Under the pieces are notes generated by a model. It saw nothing but the letters and a program-made list of their open reading frames with translations. It made no database searches and was not told the origin of the DNA. From Caenorhabditis elegans (Eukaryota > Nematoda > Chromadorea > Rhabditida > Rhabditidae), in assembly GCF_000002985.6 (NCBI RefSeq), contig NC_003282.8:3782001-3846000 (forward strand): 64,000 nucleotides of DNA, given 5' to 3'. Below, in pieces: positions 57,720 through 64,000 of this stretch (the stretch's first letter is position 1; the number at the start of each line of letters is the position of its first letter). The translations under genes and the position numbers were made by a program.

Positions 57720-59628
57720 ATGTCTATTGACAATGATGATGCGACGGTGTGCATTATCAACAGCACAATGCCCATGTACCAGGTGAGCAGCAGAGTAATT
57801 GCGCTCTATTGAGAAATATTTTTAGCCAAACATTTTTCTGTGCTCGCCGGGCTCTTCGTGCTGCACTCGTCGGGGAATTATCGCTTGCTGTCAGAATGAT
57901 GTGTCGTTTAGTCAGGTGTTAGTTTTTGGGGTACTTTTTTTGAAAATTTTAGTAGTGAAAATTTGGAAAAAAAAGGAAAGTTTTAAGATTTTAATAATTT
58001 CACAAAATAAAAAAAAACCAAATTATCAATTCATCTATTCTTAAAAATAAATAGGAAAACTACTTAAAGGAAGAGTACCGAAATCTGAGATTTTGCTTAT
58101 TTAGACCTGAAATGGCAAAAAACTACCAGATATGAGACGTTCTAAAAATTTCAAAAAAAAAAGGTTATGGCGGTTCAAAGTTCTGAAAAAAGGCTCATTT
58201 TCAGTTAAAATCAAAATTTTTGCCAGCTTCTCTTAGAAATTTTTCAATCGTCTGATTACGAAATTTGGGTCATTTTGGGTCTAAAAAAAGCAAAGTCTCA
58301 GATTTCGGTACTCTACCTTTAAATACATTTTCTGTAAAGAAACCAACTGCTAAAATTTTGGAAATTATAAAAAAGTTTTGAACGTTTTTTTTTCGAATTT
58401 TTGGTGGAAAAAATTTTGTCGAATTTTTCGTATTTTAACAGTTTTTAAAAGTTTCAAATTTATTTTTTCCAGAAATTTCTCGGAACTGTTTCAAAAAAAA
58501 AAACAACTTCCTCAAGTTTTTATTTTTGAAATTTGCTTCTGCAGTCTCGAGTACAGGATTTCTGATTTCAAAAATTAATTTTCTAGTTCCCCCCTTCTAG
58601 CTTCTTCCAAAACTCGCCGTAAAATGTGTAGAGACTCTCACACCCTTCAATATTGCAACTAATTCTAATCCACTTATAGGTCTCAGATTGCAATTAGATG
58701 TCCCCCCTCATGTCCCCACACAACCTTTTCTTCTTATATCATATTTCCGGTCCTTCTTTAGGAGGACACATCTGTACCCCAATTGTTTATCATTAGGTAA
58801 TCGAAAACACATTTTCACTACCAAATTGTCCCCGGAGCCCCAAGCCTGGAGCACCTAAGGACGGCTAATTTTGTAGGTTGAAGCAGTCTCTACCGTTTCT
58901 CGTCTTGTGGCTCATCATTTTTGGAATTGCCACATTGGTACACTTGTTCTTTGAAGACGATGAAACTGGAAAGTCGATTAATAAGGAGAAGCCGTTGAAC
59001 GGAAAAATGGAGTAAATATTCGATAATGTAGCCTAAAATTTTTTAGCTAACTTGAAAACAATCTCGGGAAAAATTGAAGATTTTCCTATAAATTTAATTG
59101 AAAAGTATACATTTTATGTCTGAAATTTTGGTCGAACTTTGAAATTTGGAAGGAATTGACAGTTTTTAAGATCCTAATTTTATTCTAAAGAAAAACTTTG
59201 ACCGGAAATTATGAAAAATCTAACATTTTTGGAGTGTTTTATTAGGATATTCGGTCGTTACTCGCCGTAATATAGAATGTATTTTGTATTTTGTACACTA
59301 TAAAATGTATTTTGACGAAATTCCTACTGGCGCTACTCCATCTTTGAAGCTAAAATAGTAAAACTTGATTGCAAGTTAAGCTCAAATTGTGCATTTTCAG
59401 CGTGAATGATAGTTTGAGCTGAAAGATTTTAAGATCAAAAAATTTAGCCAATTTTGAACTAAGAATAGGTGAAAATAGTACATTTTGGCCTACAAAACTA
59501 AACAATTTTCCTCTTCCAGACTGCTTCTCCCAATCGAAAACGACTACACAGTGGAGGATCCAGTGTTTGGCAAGCTCTACGAGCACCAAGTACCCAAGAT
59601 GGCAACAATTCCAAAGAAGAGACGCTAG
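57720..59628 (+). CDS. Small single-pass membrane protein with Cys-rich ectodomain
   Basis: Exons 57720-57782, 57826-57917, 58877-59011 and 59520-59628 join in phase to 132 aa. The N-terminal segment has cysteines at 11, 27, 33, 34, 42 and 43 (LCSPGSSCCTRRGIIACC) and an N-glycosylation sequon NST at 14. There is no signal peptide, so a type III (N-out) anchor is likely. LPFLVLWLIIFGIATLVHLFF (58-78, written across the helix core) is followed by EDDETG. The cytosolic tail ends TIPKKRR. The GTTAGT donor at 57918 is required to keep the frame; the stronger-looking GTGTTA site two bases earlier breaks it. Small CC-rich one-pass proteins include Shisa- and VOPP1-like families, but I cannot assign this one. 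Confidence 0.75.
58064..58322. mobile_element. Palindromic MITE in an intron of the membrane-protein gene
   Basis: The left arm TTAAAGGAAGAGTACCGAAA (then TCTGAGATTTTGC) is an imperfect reverse complement of the right arm, which ends TTCGGTACTCTACCTTTAA. It is about 259 bp, non-coding. A half copy with the same left arm (AAAGGTGGAGTACCGAAATT) lies at 37843. Confidence 0.8.
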
Positions 59629-62600
59629 AGACCCCCACATTTTCCCACAAAATTTCTTCATTCCATTTTCTCAGTTGTTCTTGATGCGCGCGCCTGCATA
59701 AATATGTTGATCTTGTTGATGTTTTGCTACTGTTTGCCGACAAAGGTACTTAGTGACACCCAAGTAATCCGGCACCTGCCTCCCTGGCAGGACAAGACCG
59801 CGCGCGCGAAAAAGGCACAATATTACATTTCCAAGTGGAGAACGCTGCCAGATGTCTGTCAGCGCGCGGTGAGGTTAAGCTCAATGAGATTAGCACTTGA
59901 TTACAGGGCCGCAAAAAAGGTTGCTTAAGTGCGGGAATAAGGGGTTCAGTTTGCATGCATTGCTCAATAGGTAATAGTCTTGGTTGAAAATAAGAGTAAT
60001 AGTTCAGTCGGTAGTAACTGTGGTTGAAATTGGAAAATCAGGGCTTGTTGTCCTAATAGCTGTGGCTAACCCGAAAGGCTGGTTCGAATTTGGGCTCAAG
60101 GGCAGTGACTTTGGCCACCCATCAGTTTGGGCCCGGACGTTCGAAAAAGAATTTCAAGGTGAAATTGCCTCCAAATTATAGCAATATTTGACTTTTCAGC
60201 TTGATCTTGGTTCTGAAAATTAGCTGCTGAACATTTACTGGTACAATCCCCCATGTTTTTTTCCGGGATGCTCTATGTACATCGTCTCCCCTTTACCTTC
60301 ACCCCCTGTCATCAATCTTATCCTGTCCGTGATCATCTCTTTGTTCGGCATGCGTCCGTAAAAATATGCAAGGATGGACTCTCTTAAATATTCATGGAAT
60401 TGTCTTCGCTACCTTTGAACCACCCGGCCAAGATGCCTGACAGTTTCATGTCAATCTGCACGGCAAAAAAGGCATGATTTGAATTGGGAATTTAGTATGA
60501 ATTTGGGTCTCGCCACGAAACATAGTTTGAATGATTCGGTTACATATTATTATGACTAGGGTTTGCTAAGTTTAAGTTCAGCCACAGAAACCTGGGGTAC
60601 TGTAGTTCCCTTGGCAGCCAAAATTGAAAATATGCTAATAAAACTTTGGCACTAACATCGGGCCGCACCACCGTAGTTTACCGTACCTTTGATTTTCGTG
60701 GCTAGACCCTTTGATGATTAAACTTAAATTGAATGAAGCTGACAATAAGGAATACTTCAAAATATTGTAAAGTTTGAGTTCAGCTCATCAAGAGCTGAAA
60801 ATTGACTACAATCAAACCCAGAAGTGGTAAAGGTTAGGTCCAGCAACAGAAACCTAGGATACTGTACTTTTCGTGGTGAGACCGAGGCATGATTACAGTT
60901 AGAATAAAGCTTACGATGTAGGAAAATCCGGAAATATTGTAAAATTTAAGTTCAGCTCACACCAAGCTGAACATTGACTGCAATCATGCTCAGAGGCGCC
61001 AAAATCGGGATCATTCACAAAAATCTGGGTACAGTAGCTTTTTCGTGGTGAGACCATAATAACACTTGAACAAACGATGTCCAAAAGTCTGAAACTCTGA
61101 AAATGTTTTCTCCAAATCTCTTGCACTTTTCCATCCCTCAATTGCCGTGTCATTTACGCAACAATTTAATTTCTGCCGGGACACCTGTAGGATTAGCATG
61201 TATGAATACTATCCACGCACTGTCAAGGCCACAAAGTCAAGAGCTTCGGGATTAGGAGAGGGAGAAGGACGGGCGGTCCCTTTTGTGTGTCCCATCGTAG
61301 GTGACAGATGGAGGGACAAGTACTTGGAAGAAAAGGACAAAAGATTCACCTCAAGATACACCATCTGTTTCAACAACTGATATTGATTAATATTTGAGGA
61401 AAAGTGTGAAATTTTTTTAGGTGGTCGTTTTTTATTTGGTGACCTTGTTTGACCGACACATCTGTCATTCTGTTTCATAACAGAAAAATTTCACACCTGT
61501 TTTAATTTTGTGCTGGTGATGGTTTCGCGCAAAAACACTACATTTGAAAAATTGGTAATTTTCAGAAACCGAAAATATATTTTAGTTTATGATAGCTTAA
61601 ATAACACTCTAAAAGTTTGGGAATTGCTTTAACTTTCGTTCGGAAAACTTTGACAAAAGCTGAAAAAATCTGAAATCCAATAATTTTTTTTATTTCTTAT
61701 CAGCAACTCGGCTATCAAACTTCCGGCAGTTTGAACACAATTTCTAAATTTTTGAAAATTTTCGTCAGCTTCTATAGCTCCTATAGGATCCTATCTTCGT
61801 TAATTTCAAAGATATCAGAAAAGGTTCATCTGCAAAACTATAAAAAAATAAATGATAAATGTTTGGTTAGTTAGTAAACTTTTGATAAAAATTAAATCGA
61901 CCGATATATGAGCTGCCAAAGTTGAGTTCTAAATGAATTTTCATTGTTGAAATTTGCCGTGTTCGGCAAATTTGGCATATTTTCCGCACACCTCTGTTAT
62001 GAATTTTCAAATATCCACCAATGCTAACCCCTTTTCTTTCTCCAAATTTAATGTCAATCCGCTTAATTGAACATCCCTTCTATTACCATCTCAGTCTTCC
62101 GATACGCGCAATAAAGGTGTTTAGAGGCGATAAACTAGTGGTCCACTAGGCCCTTCGGCATCTGGCGCGAGATGAGCACACATACACACCGGGTCGGGTC
62201 TTTTGTCGTTTCGAACCAGATGTTGCCAAGAGGGAATGTTGCGAAAACGTGGTGTGCGCCAGAAGGTCACTTATACACCGGGCCCCACTATTCTTACCTC
62301 AAAACACATTTGCTTTATGTCTTCATCATTCGAAAGGTGACCGTGTAATATATCGGCAGTACCGGGGGTATAGGTGGCACACAAAAATTACCGTAACTCA
62401 CTATATTAGTAGGTACACAAGACAGAAGACAAATTGAAGCTTACCGTTGCGATAATGGATATCTCAACAACCATAATAGATATAAAATTTTATCAACTAA
62501 CAGAATATGCACAATTACATGGTGAACATTTTCATAGTTGACAACTTTTTTATACATCTTATGCCCAATGTGATAAGACTGTTTTTTAAAATTTCAAGTA

Positions 62601-64000
62601 CCATTATCTCAAGAATCTATTATGAATTCTAAAAATAAAGTTGCCTAATTTGCTGAATTGAATTAAAAAAATTGGCGTTCAAACTTGTTAGTTGACAAAT
62701 GTTTAATAGCTCTCATAACTCCCCCGAGCCGCGAGTACTCACAGGTTTCCAAAGGTCAATTGCGCAACACCTGGCAATCGACACCTTCCATATACACGTC
62801 ATGGTTATTGTATATTTGAGTTCTCAGGTGATATATCTAGATTGAGGTGTTTTGGGTTATGTAATTTGAACAGAAGGGGGATTTGTTGTCGTGAGAGTTT
62901 TTTTTTGTTGCAAACATTTTTTTGTTCAGATTTGAGCCAATTTTTAAGAATGAAATTAACAATTAAATTCGAAAAAATTAAAACTTTATTTTAAGAACTA
63001 TCTTGACCTAATTTGAGCGATTAAAAAAGTATCAGGTCTCAGCACATGGAGTACTGTAGCTTGGAATCCTAGGTTTTTTTCCTACATTTTTTATACTGTA
63101 ATTTAGATTTAATTATTTGTATCAAAACATTGTAGGGGTGCAAAATTGCATTGAATTTCCCCAAAATCTCATATTTTTCAGAATTTCGGCCATTTGCCAA
63201 AACTTTGGCAGGAAATTATGAAAAATCTGAAAAAATTTTGGAGTGTTTTTTGGATCAGTGCGTATCTAGACAAAATCTCCCACTGGCACAGTTTTACCTT
63301 TAAATTAATGCTCTGAATTTCCAAAATTTGAAAACTTAAAATCTGTCAAATTGCACAAAACTAGAACACCAATTTCTATTTCAAATCAAGGTCCTGAAGA
63401 TTTTTGTGATGGGAACATTTAAAAAAAAATTGGTCTTGCAACGAAAATTAGCATATCTCACCAAAAAAAAAGAGCTATCAAGATGTTGGCAACTAACAAA
63501 ATGTAGAATTAATTGAAAAATTTTGTATAAGTCTGTTTTTGAAAAAGTTATGAGCATTTCAATGTGCCACAGATATCCCCGAAACTTTATGTTTCCTTAC
63601 TATAATACAAGCCAGGATCTAACCAAATTTTGACATGATGCTGCAAAGTTTAGTGTAAAACCAATTTGCCACCTTCATCCCCTGTAGTTGAAATTTGAAA
63701 TTTGAAATCCCGCGGGAGTGCCTAACGAGATGCCCGAATAGCAAAGGTCGTGAGGAGGCGAAAATCTGATATGAAGACATCATTAGGAGCCAACCAATGC
63801 TCCATGTGACGCTTAATTTTAGCATCCATAGGACACACACACGGGGAGGAAAGATGAGGCAATTTGTTCATCACGCCACATTATGTACGTCTGTGGTGGA
63901 AGAGCAATGGCATCGTAGATAGGATAAAGATAGTGCGTTAATTGAGCACACGGCCCATCAGGCACAAGCTGGAGCAGAAGCCAACAGTGGGGTGGGAGGA
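59629..64000. other. Terminal 4.4 kb without a supported gene
   Basis: 59.69-59.93 kb is GC-rich and open for 74 codons, with a CCTGCCTCCCTGGCAGG hairpin near 59777 and GCGCGCGC runs, but without splice sites or a recognisable product. 60.5-61.05 kb holds a diverged tandem repeat. 62.1-62.4 kb is less AT-rich and could be a promoter for a gene beyond the window. The rest is AT-rich with no exon that I could support. Confidence 0.45.
60500..61050. repeat. Diverged tandem repeat, unit ~180-200 bp, about three copies
   Basis: Each unit contains TAAGTTCAGC(C/T)CA, an AGAAACCTGGG or AAATCTGGG segment, GTACTGTAG, and a CGTGGTGAGACC-like end (60710 CGTGGCTAGACC, 60872 CGTGGTGAGACC, 61034 CGTGGTGAGACC). 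Copies are perhaps 70-80% alike by eye. Confidence 0.6.

Noticed and set aside
61362..61485. Two CTGTTTCA words as piRNA (21U-RNA) upstream motifs, given a probable chromosome IV origin
   Set aside because: About two chance matches are expected in both strands of a window this size, and the surrounding AT-rich context is not specific.
1..64000. CRISPR arrays, bacterial operons, Shine-Dalgarno sites or phage features
   Set aside because: Genes are intron-containing with eukaryotic splice signals; no spaced direct-repeat array of CRISPR type is present.

Overview
The window reads as nematode nuclear DNA, almost certainly Caenorhabditis elegans. Introns are small and AT-rich with TTTTCAG-type acceptors, several start codons lie just after an acceptor-like site (probable SL trans-splicing), and the region is full of short inverted-repeat elements and minisatellites. 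Joining exons by hand gives a 699-residue kinesin matching OSM-3 (known length, G444 hinge). The neighbours (an ALG14 homologue, an ERI-1-like exonuclease, a BRAG/IQSEC Arf-GEF and a four-EF-hand calmodulin relative) fit what I remember of the osm-3 neighbourhood on chromosome IV. That locus placement is recall, not a search.

Layout: 1-9.6 kb is non-coding and repeat-rich (a CTAGATTTTTT minisatellite with an internal 1.1-kb duplication) and is probably the upstream region and long 5' intron of a GT43 glucuronyltransferase (9588-11856, +). A secreted Gly/Tyr-rich ShKT protein follows (12796-14254, +), converging on osm-3 (14386-18447, -). The ALG14 homologue (19993-21372, -) and the ERI-1-like exonuclease (21589-22782, +) are divergent across 216 bp. 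A DUF3557-type gene (23552-24567, +) converges on a 108-aa homologue of the alternative human POLR1D isoform (24720-25188, -). bris-1 (26080-37323, -; IQ, Sec7, PH) is long and has large repeat-filled introns. 37.3-47.7 kb carries no convincing exon; it holds degenerate repeats, an 8-bp minisatellite and a cluster of GAGACGCAG promoter-type motifs. cal-3 (47689-51010, -) follows. Last come two small genes: a 74-aa secreted peptide precursor (51921-53866, +) and a 132-aa single-pass membrane protein with a Cys-rich N-terminal segment (57720-59628, +). The remainder to 64 kb is non-coding as far as I can see.

The genes are mostly unrelated single-copy genes, not a pathway cluster. Loose themes are the secretory pathway and glycosylation (GT43, ALG14), membrane traffic and cilia (Arf-GEF, OSM-3), and calcium signalling (CAL-3). 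No bacterial-type operon, CRISPR array or intact coding transposon was seen. The most noteworthy items are the two unnamed small secreted/membrane genes, the stand-alone POLR1D-isoform homologue, a 945-bp TIR element at 35.8-36.7 kb, two 45-nt in-frame introns that could be retained, and tRNA-like A/B-box remnants near 56.4 kb. Exon models come from phase-consistent splice joining by eye.
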